A DNA stretch of 64,000 bases from Phoronis australis (taxonomy: Eukaryota; Phoronida; Phoronidae): contig NMRA01000385.1 in assembly GCA_002633005.1 (NCBI GenBank), positions 127,839-191,838 on the forward strand, in the 5' to 3' direction. The position numbers were made by a program, and so were the translations under genes. The notes beneath the pieces were generated by a model, which was not told the origin of the DNA, ran no database searches, and saw only the letters and a program-made list of their open reading frames with translations. Below, one piece after another: positions 36,801 through 42,949 of this stretch. Positions within the stretch are counted from its first letter, which is position 1. The number at the start of each line of letters is the position of its first letter.

Positions 36801-39462
36801 GGTTAAAGGGTATACCAGAGATAATTTATGTTAACTGTTCAGTGACACTGGGGCTTATGTTTTGTTTTAGATGTGCCTGTCTGTGTTTGAGTTCCACAAT
36901 GTATTAATTTCAATGAAGGGTTTTGACTTGAATCAGTAAACAATAAGCCATGGTATATTCCTAGATGATCATGGTCAGTCCACATGAGATTGCAAGTCCT
37001 TAAGTTTGATGTTCTGCTAAAGTTGTGAGCTTGGTCTCTGTGATAATTACAGTTTTTCATTCTGAAAACCAATATATTGACCTTGATGAATATGAATACT
37101 TGTATAAGGAGACACACTGAGCTAAACAGGTGAAAATCACTACAGTCTGTGAGAAAGGAAGGCTGGTTACTGAATTTCTTTCCTTTTGTGGTTTTTACAA
37201 ATCAGTTAGTTTATTCTTTATTTTATGTCAGTTTTACGACTACACTTCAGAATGACAAATGACAGCATCACATAAAGAACAGCATCAGATTTAAGTAAGA
37301 TTAAATTAAAAAGACTAAAAAATTTAGAGGTCTAAAAGAAATGAAATTAAGACCAATTAAGTTAAGGCTGCAAGACCTGATCAACAAGTCCGAACTTAAC
37401 CAAATATCTTCAAAACTGTGAATTTTTATTTCGGTTAAAGTTGAAAGTCTGTTGAGTTTAATTTTTCCCTTTATACCAATCTGCCATTAATTTGGTCACC
37501 TGTCTATGTGTATTTATTAAAATTTAGCAAAAAAGAAATGGATGTGCATTGGGATATAACAATATTAGGAACATTCCTAAATTTTGTTTCTTGTTAAGGT
37601 TCAAGAAAAAATCTTAAAAAGATTGCTACATTTTTTAAATTTTAATTTTTTATGCAAGTTTTGATTTTAATAAAAATCATCATTTATCTATTTTGATAGG
37701 CCCTTATGTAAAAGTAGAACATTTTAAAAACTATTGTTTACGTGTTAAAGAACAGTTCATTAAGGCACAGTAACTGAACATTTCATATGAATCCCATCAT
37801 TGTTATCAAGTTAATGAACCATATTTGAAAGAATTTTATTTAGAGTAGCTTTTAAACTGCCATGGTATATGTTCACCAGTATCACAAATACCGTGGTATA
37901 TGTATTTAAGACTTTCTGCCTTACTGTTGATTATGATTTGTCTAATAGACAAAAAACACAACACAGTGCAACTGTGAGCGACTTTCTCGACTAGCCTGTA
38001 CAAATAGGCCAGATAGTTGAAATTCCTGATTGCATGAAAACTCCAGTCGTCCTAACTGATTCACTCATTTTGTAGCCCCACTAATAGCCGAGATATAATT
38101 ATCAGGTGTACTATTTTCCCACTCAACATGATTGTTTGAATGTAGTGATGAGACACCAAACCTGTGAGAAGCCTGACTTTGTGACTGGAAAGTTGCATTT
38201 ATGATTGGCATATGTCCCGAATGATATATGGTACTTCGTGCATCGCAAGCTGGGTGCCAGAGATGAAACTAAGACCTGGATAGGCGATATAAGGTCATTT
38301 ATTACGACTAATACAATTACAAGTAAGGTCATTTATATGACACATACAATTATAAGTAAGGTAGTTATATGACTAATACAATACCAGTAATAGTTAGTGA
38401 CTAAACGTGAGTAAGGTAAAAAATACTAATCTCTGGTAAGATGGCGAATAAAAAGCGACCATTTCTCACACTTAAAACCTAAATTGTTCTAACCAGAATA
38501 AGGGGCTCGTAAATTTGCCAAAGGTTGTAAATGTGAATTTACACTGAAACCATGCAATCGTTACTTCAACTTTACTTTGGTCACAGTTTCTGAAGACAAC
38601 TTGTGAAGGTGCTAGCTATAAAAACAGTATCCGCTCTTCACCTTAAAAGTGCAGTATTGCATCTGCAGTAACATGCCTCTGACTCTCTGATATGTAGCCA
38701 CAACCAGACTCAAGTTGTTTGATAAAATGGGACACAGGAGAGAACAATAAAAATGATTTGTCACATAAATTCTATAACTAATGTTACTTGTATGTCACAG
38801 GACAACACTGTACTGAGGAATCTATCTTCTTTTGTCTTACTTGAAGAACTATGGGAAATGGCACATTATCTTTTCTATCCTTGACCAATTGTCTTGCATG
38901 TTTTAGGAATGAGGCTATTGAAGAGGAGGCAGAGATAGGTCAGTTGGACTTGCCAGCAGATTCTGTTGATAACTTACGTCGGCGATCACCCTCACCTGTG
39001 GCGTGGGAGGAGGGTGAGAATATCAAGGGGAGCCCGAGATCGATGAGAGAGCACACCCCACGTAGTTGGGAGAAGGGCGGCAGCCCACGTCCTAGCCCCA
39101 GTCCACGAGCTTCGCCGAAACTGCCACGCAACAAGGTGACACCATCCCCAGTTACGAGTAGGAAAGCATCACCTTTGGCACGAACCACACCTGTAGATAA
39201 TATAGGTCCGTCTCTCGCTGGTGACGGCAACACTTTAGATGGATCTGGCATGGCCAGTGGTACCAATAATCAAGTCAGTCGTCCCAGCAGCAGCCATCGC
39301 TGGAAAAAGGGCCCGAACGAACGTCGCACAAGCAAGTGGTTCGAACCTGCAATGCCTGGCGAGACCATGTACAATCACCCGGGCCTCAATGCCGGTCACC
39401 GTCGACGATCGTTGTCTATGGGTGACCTGTCGGCCATTCAGCGTGATTGGTCCGAGGTCTAG
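559..39462 (+). CDS. Gene A: large type I membrane protein with GNC-repeat, FN3-like, cadherin-like and EGF-like modules (5' partial, 21 exons)
   Basis: Assembled by hand from open frames bounded by AG acceptors and GT donors. Every junction is phase-compatible; exon lengths sum to 5568 nt, i.e. about 1855 codons plus a TAG stop. Order (numbering from the first visible residue): Thr-rich region; unassigned modules; FN3-like module; furin-type sites RVKR (about 610-613) and RRKR (about 775-778); cadherin/CSPG-like beta modules; GNC Cys-rich domain (about 1033-1470, four repeats at 1101-1434); EGF-like modules; transmembrane helix (about 1546-1571) followed by RRR; Ser/Pro-rich cytoplasmic tail ending in SEV. 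The signal peptide must lie upstream of the window. The architecture predicts a heavily glycosylated cell-surface adhesion or receptor protein with a PDZ-binding tail. That role is inferred; I cannot match it to a named family. Exons 2, 18 and 19 are the least certain. Confidence 0.85.
845..3400. other. Gene A introns 1 and 2 (around exon 2)
   Basis: Apart from exon 2 (2188-2403), I see no coding frame with splice sites and no clear repeat structure. An extra small exon in 845-2187 is possible given the poor acceptor of exon 2. Confidence 0.5.
2188..2403 (+). CDS. Gene A exon 2, unrecognised module
   Basis: Encodes FQHGNKTKVWFAKMWARD, then a stretch with VTYIIHVYPDPDDP and a DWRMTLYENGEESITLTG end. 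The strong donor ACAG|gtgagtg gives phase 1. The start is uncertain: 2188 is the acceptor compatible with phase 1 of exon 1 (g+gt gives Gly), but its AG is preceded by a purine and lacks a good pyrimidine tract. Alternatives at 2138 or 2196 have better or similar context but the wrong phase, unless a further exon exists in 845-2137. No domain recognised. Confidence 0.65.
3401..3988 (+). CDS. Gene A exon 3: Cys-rich insert and start of FN3-like module
   Basis: Strong acceptor (ttcttctcttccag) and donor (CTA|gtaagt), both phase 1. The 196-codon product contains the cluster CIGCYSECDFNCNPNCTD, several N-glycosylation sequons (NAT, NFT, NET, NCT, NLS, NKT) and, near the end, a pattern like VNTTTNGITVDVSPP. 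The latter resembles the linker between tandem FN3-like modules in invertebrate surface proteins (known family pattern). The frame runs on past the donor into the intron to 4128; that extension has no coding character. Confidence 0.85.
4193..4743. mobile_element. MITE with 39-bp terminal inverted repeats
   Basis: Ends 4193-4231 (ggctgttccagtaaaatctg...) and 4705-4743 are inverted copies with three or so mismatches over 39 bp. The interior has degenerate 'accacccataatttttt' units near both ends. It lies in intron 3 (3989-5160). Its core at 4361-4455 resembles 42290-42385 in another TIR family. No transposase. Confidence 0.85.
5161..5402 (+). CDS. Gene A exon 4: FN3-like module
   Basis: Acceptor ctatttttaag, start phase 1, donor ACA|gtgagt, end phase 0. 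Encodes ANTMGAMWDVVEMES and a closing DGDYYVALRATNVAGLSSV, which matches the last strands of an FN3-like fold (Tyr-x-x-x-Leu-Arg-Ala-x-Asn-x-Ala-Gly). The last 32 bases of the exon, with its donor, are the first unit of a 51-bp tandem repeat, so downstream copies of the donor compete with this one. Donor 2 (exon end 5453) would add 17 residues in frame. An in-frame TAG at 5472 rules out the later donors as productive. Confidence 0.85.
5371..5727 (+). repeat. 51-bp minisatellite, seven units, spanning exon 4 end and intron start
   Basis: Seven head-to-tail units, each exactly 51 bp, start at 5371, 5422, 5473, 5524, 5575, 5626 and 5677. They differ at only a few positions (gttagatca/gtgagatcg/gtgagattg; one ctatag in place of ctatgg). 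Each unit carries the end of exon 4 plus its donor (ttttaaca|gtgagt), so the array holds seven equivalent donors at 5403, 5454, 5505, 5556, 5607, 5658 and 5709. Confidence 0.98.
5921..6173. repeat. Dispersed intronic repeat ending in ...cttaagttttaagtcat..atgaaacagac
   Basis: The segment (agctccacacaactatttctgg ... catgaaacagacccc region) is clearly related to 19195-19435. A shorter right-end copy lies just upstream at 5813-5863, and an inverted end is at 63709-63760. It is probably a short non-autonomous element; termini not fully defined. Confidence 0.6.
6746..6899 (+). CDS. Gene A exon 5
   Basis: Acceptor tattttcag, phase 0 start, donor GGGTTG|gtgagt, phase 1 end. Encodes LNTIAPNVTEVAVDMPG and ends MGWGDMPKSVKWV. 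One sequon (NVT). No recognisable domain; it continues in frame into exon 6 as an extracellular segment. Confidence 0.8.
7080..8078. mobile_element. CTAGTGG element, about 1 kb with short inverted ends
   Basis: atgcgcccaca at 7080-7090 is inverted at 8043-8053 (tgtgggcgcat). Inside, the motif c-C-T-A-G-T-G-G-C-(A/C)-A-T-T-T-T recurs about every 100-200 bp (near 7250, 7366, 7431, 7550, 7846, 7978), alternating 'ggcaatttt' and 'ggccatttt', separated by diverged copies of 'attttcataaaatttggcat' and 'aggcatctattggtgagatg'. Related stretches lie at 27600-27990 and 29140-30560. No coding capacity seen. Confidence 0.75.
8170..8283 (+). CDS. Gene A exon 6
   Basis: Acceptor ttggtttcag, donor GATG|gtatga, phase 1 to phase 1 (symmetrical, skippable without frameshift). 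Encodes ELEVDMLDSANREFLPKAKI and ends KDGKICSD. It directly follows a degenerate CTAGTGG-type repeat element in the intron. No domain assigned. Confidence 0.8.
8284..9418. other. Gene A intron 6
   Basis: No exon found. Around 9027-9046 the string gggtttgaacctgggg is the complement of a Pol III B-box-like motif and may be a worn tRNA-derived SINE; I could not define its ends. Confidence 0.4.
9419..9610 (+). CDS. Gene A exon 7
   Basis: Acceptor atatttgccag, donor AAAA|gtaagg, phase 1 to 1. Encodes FACDQKLSDLKKKTVDDADS, then a Lys/Glu-rich stretch with PGACMKVKLEVEGV and a closing LAKICVK. The three Cys and the beta-like KVKLEVE pattern suggest an extracellular beta module continuous with exon 6; family unknown. 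Confidence 0.8.
11265..11357 (+). CDS. Gene A exon 8: furin-type site RVKR-S
   Basis: Acceptor ccattctttcag, donor CAAG|gtagat, phase 1 to 1. The 31-codon exon encodes PNDTIISLGSSRVKRSVQS and NIANGTILAQ. RVKR followed by Ser matches the furin/proprotein-convertase consensus R-X-K/R-R. Sequons NDT and NGT flank it. A second such site is in exon 12. Cleavage is an inference from the motif. Confidence 0.8.
11657..11804 (+). CDS. Gene A exon 9
   Basis: Acceptor ctatccag, donor GACG|gtattt, phase 1 start, phase 2 end. Encodes TGGVIYGELSEADLQSSYGS and ends NDKHSRRMMRR with exon 10. Ser/Asp-rich and probably flexible. The RRMMRR end is basic but does not meet the strict furin rule. The adjoining intron (11805-13323) has a short perfect palindrome at 12150-12166. 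Confidence 0.75.
13324..13460 (+). CDS. Gene A exon 10
   Basis: Acceptor cgtttcttttcag, donor CCAG|gtaaga, phase 2 start, phase 1 end. Encodes VYKVVKSMFLSGTPGTTVEP and FGFDNSTLADDEIPVLLYND. One sequon (NST). No domain recognised. Confidence 0.8.
15079..15182 (+). CDS. Gene A exon 11
   Basis: Acceptor ctattccag, donor AAA|gtatgt, phase 1 start, phase 0 end. Encodes DGGGKVKEACESCQTCTKNY followed by NWNQSTISVK. The ACESCQTC cysteine cluster presumably pairs with LCDSW at the start of exon 12. Confidence 0.8.
15985..16320. repeat. Degenerate tandem repeat, unit about 95-105 bp
   Basis: Roughly 3.5 copies of a unit containing 'aatgcccatgtggctggcat', 'acccc.cc.taa..cgggga' and 'aaccccTgcccaattt' follow each other, with gaps. 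It sits in intron 11 of gene A. Confidence 0.7.
17059..17217 (+). CDS. Gene A exon 12: second furin-type site RRKR-N
   Basis: Acceptor catcttttag, donor CAG|gtatgt, phase 0 to 0 (exactly 53 codons). Encodes LCDSWTKPGS, then KARRKRNVAVDFQLNP, a strong furin consensus (RRKR before Asn). Cleavage here and at RVKR in exon 8 would release or separate a segment of about 165 residues. The second half leads into the beta modules of exons 13-15. Confidence 0.85.
17975..18188 (+). CDS. Gene A exon 13: cadherin/CSPG-like beta module
   Basis: Acceptor gttcccgcag, donor AGTG|gtacgt, phase 0 start, phase 1 end. Encodes NPFKVYEDFEASITLEYKDT, then PPHGTASVIGC and YKPYKDFASDDIINVTLTE. The pattern 'G-T/A ... 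Y-x-P-x-x-D/F-x-x-D-D-x-I/F-x-V' is that of cadherin-like tandem modules of the CSPG4/FRAS1 and bacterial Big/VCBS type (known family pattern). Two sequons (NIT, NVT). Confidence 0.85.
18850..18992 (+). CDS. Gene A exon 14: cadherin-like linker
   Basis: Acceptor gataattgcag, donor GAT|gtgagt, phase 1 start, phase 0 end. Encodes ITPNMVYTNISIHLVNDNDE, then PILYFAPYDFDDHLTYITEG. The NDNDEP string resembles the calcium-binding DxNDxxP linker of cadherin repeats. This supports reading exons 13-15 as calcium-dependent beta modules; that is inference from the motif. Confidence 0.85.
19195..19435. repeat. Second copy of the 'atgaaacagac' repeat family
   Basis: Aligns by eye with 5921-6173 through the motifs aagctccacaaaactacttctg, gagaatacacacata, ttctagactgtg, gttgtgaagttt and aagtcactcatgaaacag. 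It lies in intron 14, 100 bp upstream of exon 15. Confidence 0.6.
19544..19847 (+). CDS. Gene A exon 15: beta module before the GNC domain
   Basis: Acceptor ccttgtttcag, donor GGAG|gtttgt, phase 0 start, phase 1 end. Encodes VIVENEITSVTFGKVLIYDV, DANNNFTIQIDETGLNETQF and a closing NLTMGVIAKDQDDVYSG. Cadherin-like (DxDxN-type DVDANNN; AKDQDD end), continued in exon 16 by VYLNVYVRDN. Sequons NFT, NET, NLT. Confidence 0.85.
20820..22226 (+). CDS. Gene A exon 16: GNC Cys-rich hyper-sequon domain
   Basis: One 1407-bp exon (phase 1 to 1), far longer than any neighbour, coding about 469 residues. After VYLNVYVRDNPCVHGNCSG come short CNPGNCSIP units, then four long repeats of 82 residues (the first 88 because of a linker), each with 18 or so Cys. 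Nearly every Asn precedes Cys-Ser/Thr, so the domain holds about 40 N-X-S/T sequons, mostly the rarer N-C-S/T form. It ends with CDPGNC units and the first part of an EGF-like module (GYSCACELGYTG). It is clearly coding: the open frame spans the whole exon with good splice sites, and substitutions between repeats are largely silent or conservative. No known domain recognised; some overall resemblance to Cys-rich adhesion and matrix proteins only. Confidence 0.9.
21026..22027 (+). repeat. Four tandem 246-bp coding repeats (first unit 264 bp)
   Basis: Units start at the Cys codons at 21026, 21290, 21536 and 21782. Each follows the plan CIxGNCS..CDFGNCTGC..TCHxNCT..PEC..C..SLN..CP.NC...GC.NCTLGTCD.C.PGNCTDC.RGNC. 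Units 2 and 3 are almost identical at DNA level, including third positions (for example the stop-free +1 frame repeats exactly 246 bp later). Units 1 and 4 are more diverged but share features with each other (FNASLN in place of YDSSLN). This points to a recent duplication or gene conversion of the middle units. Confidence 0.95.
22227..24913. other. Gene A intron 16
   Basis: Mostly unremarkable AT-rich DNA. It holds one copy of the 'ccagagat...atctctgg' family (23590-23750) and a short string at 23220-23260 with a complement of a B-box-like gggttcaagtcgcc, possibly a SINE remnant. No exon found. Confidence 0.5.
23590..23750. repeat. Dispersed 160-190 bp repeat, copy 1 (ataaggtcatttatta family)
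   Basis: Shares 'ttccagagataaaaaggaga', 'ggcaatataaggtcatttat', 'taatctctggaaaggtgggc' and 'aataaagagcgc' with copies at 38235-38455 and 60425-60575. The ends ccagagat/atctctgg are inverted, as in a small TIR element. Confidence 0.75.
24914..25136 (+). CDS. Gene A exon 17: EGF end, truncated EGF and transmembrane helix
   Basis: Acceptor gtcccttttgtag, donor GACG|gtacgt, phase 1 start, phase 2 end. INC completes the EGF begun in exon 16. VDECASNPCPNYHKC looks like a calcium-binding EGF but stops after its fourth Cys (YYECVFKRD); the last two Cys are missing. Then follows a helix TGVGAGVGVLGVILLVVIIV of about 26 apolar residues and the stop-transfer CRRR. The glycine zipper-like G-x-G-x-G start could favour helix dimerisation (inference). 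Confidence 0.9.
25562..27056. mobile_element. Foldback-like element with about 155-bp inverted arms made of 20-bp subrepeats
   Basis: The arm 25562-25720 and the arm 26903-27056 are inverted copies (ggtgagaaacaacatgacc at the outer end of both). Each arm is itself a chain of about 20-bp units such as 'aaatgggactaccgcacc', 'aaatgggacttacgcacc' and 'aacatgaccgccccacc'. The 1.2-kb interior has no coding frame I recognise. It fills most of gene A intron 17 and ends about 30 bp before the candidate microexon. Confidence 0.85.
27091..27103 (+). CDS. Gene A exon 18: candidate 13-nt microexon
   Basis: The acceptor (tgtttatcttattcag) and donor GCA|gtatgtg are both strong. With phase 2 from exon 17 it reads R-K-T-K-A and leaves phase 0, giving CRRRKTKA. 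If not spliced at this donor, the frame stops at 27122 (RKTKAVCGDNI), so it could also be an alternative short-tail terminal exon. It lies about 30 bp downstream of a foldback element's inverted arm. Unconfirmed without transcript data. Confidence 0.45.
27600..27990. mobile_element. Fragment of CTAGTGG element interrupted by a SINE
   Basis: 'taccccctagtggccattt' on the left and 'tgtgggtgcatatcaaggct' with 'ttcacattgctcttgtcc' on the right correspond to the last motif and right end of the element at 7080-8078. The SINE at 27648-27853 separates them. Confidence 0.65.
27648..27853 (-). mobile_element. tRNA-derived SINE, copy 1, with 10-bp target-site duplication
   Basis: On the minus strand the head at 27853 reads into a tRNA-like A box (tggccaagtgtgatagg) and B box (ggttccagtcc); the body matches the copy at 43870-44102. 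Flanks gtggccattt (27638-27647) and gtggccgttt (27854-27863) are a target-site duplication with one mismatch. The host sequence is a CTAGTGG-type repeat. Confidence 0.8.
28274..28317 (+). CDS. Gene A exon 19: candidate short cytoplasmic exon (two possible frames)
   Basis: Acceptor gtttgttttag. Read in phase 0 after the microexon, it gives AYSKESRRLYEIIRE, a plausible amphipathic juxtamembrane segment, but needs the weak donor at 28318 (GAGA|gtgatt). Alternatively, if exon 17 joins it directly, it reads HIPRKVADCTKLSESD and uses the strong donor at 28325 (TC|gtaagt). Both versions keep exon 20 in frame; so does skipping it. I prefer the first on peptide quality and the second on donor quality. 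Confidence 0.45.
29301..29585. mobile_element. 285-bp MITE, copy 1 (gtagaattgtcgtgag family)
   Basis: Same as 34993-35275 along its length: 'agaattgtcgtgag', 'tcataaa', 'gcaagtagaactac', 'tcacattggtgtaga', 'gtggttttctgttga' and 'ctctcactgtcgacgattta' recur in order. The two ends are inverted repeats (ataatgtagaattgtcgtgag / cgacgatttaacattat). Confidence 0.85.
29636..29744. repeat. 109-bp hairpin with about 42-bp arms
   Basis: gcacaaactttaaaattagg at the left is inverted at the right (cctaatttaaagtttgtgc), and the arms run on to aacagagacat / atgtctctgtt. The loop is about 25 bp. Probably a nested miniature element. Confidence 0.85.
30988..31218 (+). CDS. Gene A exon 20: cytoplasmic tail, Ser-rich
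   Basis: Acceptor ttcactgacag, donor AAAAT|gtgagt, phase 2 to 2. Encodes NSSGSSSVSLTHMDEKGNII, then KRMSLHEVEGYDNETYEDSM and a basic end RRSLQKKGKM. It contains PKA-like sites (KRMS, RRS) and tyrosines in acidic context (GYDNETYED) that could be phosphorylated or bind SH2/PTB domains (inference). The next intron is 7.7 kb with an assembly gap. Confidence 0.85.
31935..32597. other. Assembly gap (663 N)
   Basis: Run of N. Open frames drawn across it are artefacts. The true length may differ from the number of N. Confidence 0.99.
33940..34720. repeat. Degenerate repeat array with 'gggcaactcc' phrases
   Basis: Phrases such as 'gaggtgtagggaggcaactcc', 'gatgtagatggggcaactac' and 'ggtgtaactggggcaactcc', each followed by 'aatcagttttgg' or similar and 'caaggtca', recur about every 150-200 bp. 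Highly diverged; boundaries uncertain. Confidence 0.4.
34993..35275. mobile_element. 283-bp MITE, copy 2
   Basis: Partner of 29301-29585, with ends taacgtagaattgtcgtgag and tctcacgacgatttagcgtta in inverted orientation. An inner hairpin 'ggccgtccggagttg...accaactccggacggtc' is better preserved here than in copy 1. Confidence 0.85.
36100..36100. other. Single ambiguous base
   Basis: One N at the end of a run of nine C, most likely an unresolved homopolymer. Confidence 0.95.
38235..38455. repeat. Dispersed 160-190 bp repeat, copy 2
   Basis: Same family as 23590-23750, here with a locally duplicated middle (the 'ataagtaaggt..ttatatgac' phrase occurs about three times at 38315-38375), making it longer. 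Lies in the last intron of gene A. Confidence 0.75.
38907..39462 (+). CDS. Gene A exon 21: Ser/Pro-rich tail and C-terminus with PDZ-type motif
   Basis: Acceptor cttgcatgttttag, phase 2 start; stop TAG at 39460-39462. Starts NEAIEEEAEIGQLDLPAD, then Ser/Pro/Arg-rich runs (RRRSPSPVAW, SPRPSPSPRASPKLP) fitting SH3 ligands and proline-directed kinase sites, then RRRSLSMGDLSAIQRDWSEV at the end. The final Ser-Glu-Val matches the class I PDZ ligand S/T-X-hydrophobic, and RRRSLS is a PKA/14-3-3-type site. Two other frames are open over parts of this exon because of its composition. Confidence 0.9.
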
Positions 39463-41344
39463 CGTTTAACTCAAGCCGCTTGGAATATGCACTCAATTCC
39501 CTGTTCAGTGTGAAACGTGTTTTTTTTAATTCACTTATAGCACAGGTTTTGGTCCATGGTATTGTATTATTATCTGAATGATAAACAAGCTTAGTGGGTT
39601 TAGGACCCCTTTTTATTAAGCACTTTTTATGAATTGATAACTTGACAACTTCCTCTTGTCATCAGGCCAACACTCAAACTTATACTAAAGAAAATTTTTA
39701 ATTAATGAAGCAGGGAGTCTTGTCCAAAACCATATCATTTTGGGTAAAATTGCAACTTTGGCACCATTTAACTTCTTTCAAACAATAGAAGTGAAACTGT
39801 GCCGTTCCTTAAGTTTATCTTCGTAGAATCCCATTAGGATGGAAGTGCTGGAAATCTAGGAAACTTTTAAGGAGTCTGCACCAAAACACTTTTTGTGAGA
39901 CAATACAGTTGGAGAGGAGTGTAGCTTTGGAGATAGTTTTGGCAAAAGGTACCTTTTTAACTCCTACCAAAGGCTTTTAGAGATTTTTTTAATTTTTAAA
40001 TTATGTAATTGTCTTTGATTTTTTATTTCTACTGTTTTCATATTCTAGGTATTGTTTTTGTATTGTCAAAAGGTAACTTAAAGGTATACTTCTGTGATTA
40101 AATACTCAAAATTTGTGATTTGATATGATTAATTTTGTATTTGAAAGACGATCTTGAAACAAGGCCATGGTGAATTTATCAACTAGTGTACTTATCCGTC
40201 ATATCTGAAATTGATCATGGGCCAGTTTCCTGAAAAAGGACTCAGATGCAGCTAAGGTAAGATTGAAGAAGAAAATTTACTAAAGAACACTAAGTCCGTT
40301 TTTTGGTCTTTGGTATTTAAGTAAGACAGGTGAGCATACAAACTGCACTTTTGCCACCTGTTGCTAATTCATAAAATTAAACAAGGCGGTTTCAAGAATA
40401 ATCGTGATCTTGACACTTCGAATGGGGATTAATTTCACAACACCATGGTCACACTTTGGGTTTTGTTAATATGAAAATACCCAGTTAAGTCTCTGTGAGT
40501 TTAGGCCTTAGCCGTTTTGCCAGTTCTCGAATCGAAAACAGACGATCTTCAATTTGAAAATGTTTAGGGAAATTAGATTGCAAACTATATCAACGAAATT
40601 TGTTTCTCGACCGATTACAGTGATGCGAGTCGTAATTGAGACCAAACATCCAATCGTACTCCTTAGCAGAAGGACTTTCGGTCGTAGCTTAGACGGATTT
40701 CAGTCTAACAGTCTTGAGGAATTTCATGACTAAAGTGGGACTGCAACATTTTTGTCTAATGTTTGCTAAGTTAAAACCGAAAAACAGTTTACCGGAAGGG
40801 TTTTTTTTCTGGGAATGTTGCCAGTGCCATACAACAGCATCCCATTTGTGAAATGGTGCTTCATTGCGATTTTGAGCCCAATCTAAATTTGGCGACCACA
40901 GAGACTGACAAAGTTCGAAAAAGCGTGGGAGTATATCTTTAATCCGTTACAATATGACTTTACACCTAAGATGATTGTGCCGCTCAGAACTATGGCCAGT
41001 GAGCAAGTAAGTTGCTAGTTCGTGTCTGCAACTTAAAACCATTATGTGCTGAGGACTTCCGAGTTCATTAGTTTTTGAGGACTTAGGTTAGGGTTGGGAT
41101 TAGGGTTAAGGTTAGGCAGGAAAGGTATACAGATGTTTTTAAGTTTGTAGTTCTTTCTGGAGATTTAACCAATTTGTGGTTGACTAATTTTGTCAAGACT
41201 ATATGGTGTGGAAATACAATTTGGAATCTAACATAAATGCTTTACTAATTAAAGTTGTTTTGGGACAAGTTTTCATTGAATGTTTCTTTTACCTATTACA
41301 CTAATGAATGGTTGAGGTGAACTCACATATTTTGTTTTAATAAA
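39463..41344 (+). other. Probable 3' UTR of gene A with polyadenylation signal
   Basis: About 1.9 kb after the stop contains no convincing coding frame. AATAAA at 41339-41344 is the clearest polyadenylation signal. The true cleavage site is not determinable here. A degenerate TTAGGG-like stretch lies at 41087-41120. Confidence 0.4.
41087..41120. repeat. Degenerate interstitial telomere-like repeat
   Basis: 'ggttagggttgggattaggg' followed by 'ttaaggttagg' is about five imperfect TTAGGG units in a row, in the 3' flank of gene A. Confidence 0.6.
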
Positions 41345-41816
41345 GCGTGGTTTATACATAAAGTAAACTTAGTTATTTTCTGCACTACTTATCTGCGCAC
41401 ATATGATTGGTCATTTCACAACGTGTTTTTAAACACCAGGGGCGTGTTTGTTACAACCACGTATTGAAGCTAACCAGGTGGTCAAATTACATTCGGTGGG
41501 AAAGTTCTGTGGGTATACTCGTGATGTGAATTTAAAATTAGCATAACCAATAATTTATAGCGTGGGTTTGAAAAAGAGAGACGCGTTTGATGGGACCTTC
41601 TTTGAACCAGGGCTTTTTAAAATTATCACCAATTCAGAGCGTGGACTTGAAAAAGAAACACACCGGTTTGCTGGCCAAATACAGTACATTTCAACCAGCA
41701 GAGTTCGACTCATTCTTCCGTATGAGCTCATATATGTTATTAGCGACGGAGGATTTGTAAACGCTCGTATTATGATGAATAAGTTTTTATTTCGTCTGCG
41801 TTTCAAAAATGGATCT

Positions 41817-42487
41817 CAGTGGCGGCTCTAGGACATCACAAGGGGCGCCCACCATTTTGTCTGTAAGCATTTGCGCAAACCACGATTGTAGATGCACATA
41901 GCACCGAATGAGGGGAAGGTCGGGAGGGGGGTTTGCCCCCCCCCTCCCTCCCAGGAAATTTTTCTGTTTTTTCCTTTAAAAATCAAGCATTTTCCTTGAT
42001 TCCTGAAGAATTATCCAAGAAAAAAACACTGAGAACGTGTCAAACAGGGAAAACTGCAAAGTACCACAGCCTCAAACTCACGAACTGGCGGATAGAGCGC
42101 GCGTGCTTTACCACTACACCACCACGATTTAACTCCTAACTTAATATTAAGAGACCTACTTGTTTATGGTCCACAGCGTTTGCGCGCGAAACCTACTTCT
42201 TTTTGTAATGTTTATTTTACTTTATATTTTGTCCAATCGGTTCGTAAAATGAAGTAATTTTCTTCATTGCACACACCGGCGCTTGAGTGTATCTGTTCCT
42301 CGACGGCAAATGACGTCACTCAATACTATGTTTCATATAATTATATGATTATGAGTCATCGGGAAATTCGAGCGCCTGTGATTGCACAGTGGAGCAGACT
42401 CAACATTTCTCTACGCTCTTGCTGTTTTATTTTTTTGCGGCAGCCAAGGGGGGGGGCACCTGGCCCCCTCCCCTAAATCTGCCTTTG
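41817..42487. mobile_element. CAGTGGCGG TIR element, copy 1
   Basis: Left end cagtggcggctctagg; right end ccctaaatctgccttTG, the inverted form. Internal parts match 52514-53531 closely: 'ttttgtctgtaagcatttgcgcaaac', 'cgattgtagatgc', 'gcatagcaccgaatg', 'atcaagcattttccttgatt' and 'tttatggtccacagc'. A tRNA-like minus-strand stretch lies at 42063-42131. The end sequence is the widespread CAGTGGCGGATC type of animal DNA transposons. No transposase. Confidence 0.85.
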
Positions 42488-42949
42488 TTAATTCCGGGCA
42501 TAACAGTGTTGGTCTTCGTTCTTAAACAACCTGAGGCTGCTGTCACGCGATCATATGATATTCAAGTGTTTGGTTTTTACGGTGGCCGTCGTTGATCCCC
42601 TGTATACTCACTACACTTTTTCGTTGTATAAAACTTTTTGTATGCTAAAAATCGGTTTGTGCAAACAGATGTTCCAACTAACTTGCTGGTAGCGTGACTC
42701 ATACCCAGATGTGCACAAATATGTTTTTACGGAACTTATGAGCCGAGTTCACGAGACGAAATCAAGAAGCCGGGTTTTAAATCATCTTAAGAAAAATCCC
42801 AGAAACACGTTAACTGCCACAAACTCGCCAAAATGGATTGGAAAGTGTACTATTTGGCTCCAAATTATCTTACACGGAAGGGAGGGAATCCCCCTAACTG
42901 AAAAAGTATATCTGCCACTGGCCTTACTGCACATGTCTTACAAAGCTCG

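Larger units (their letters stand above)
31219..38906. other. Gene A intron 20 (7.7 kb)
   Basis: Contains the assembly gap 31935-32597, degenerate repeats with 'gggcaactcc' phrases at 33940-34720, the MITE at 34993-35275, one ambiguous base at 36100 in a C run, and the repeat at 38235-38455. No convincing exon was found, though one could hide in the gap. Confidence 0.5.

Noticed and set aside
38940-39266. 108-codon minus-strand frame and a second plus-strand frame over exon 21
   Set aside because: Shadows of the Ser/Pro/Arg-rich tail exon; the plus-strand frame ending SEV joins exon 20 in phase.
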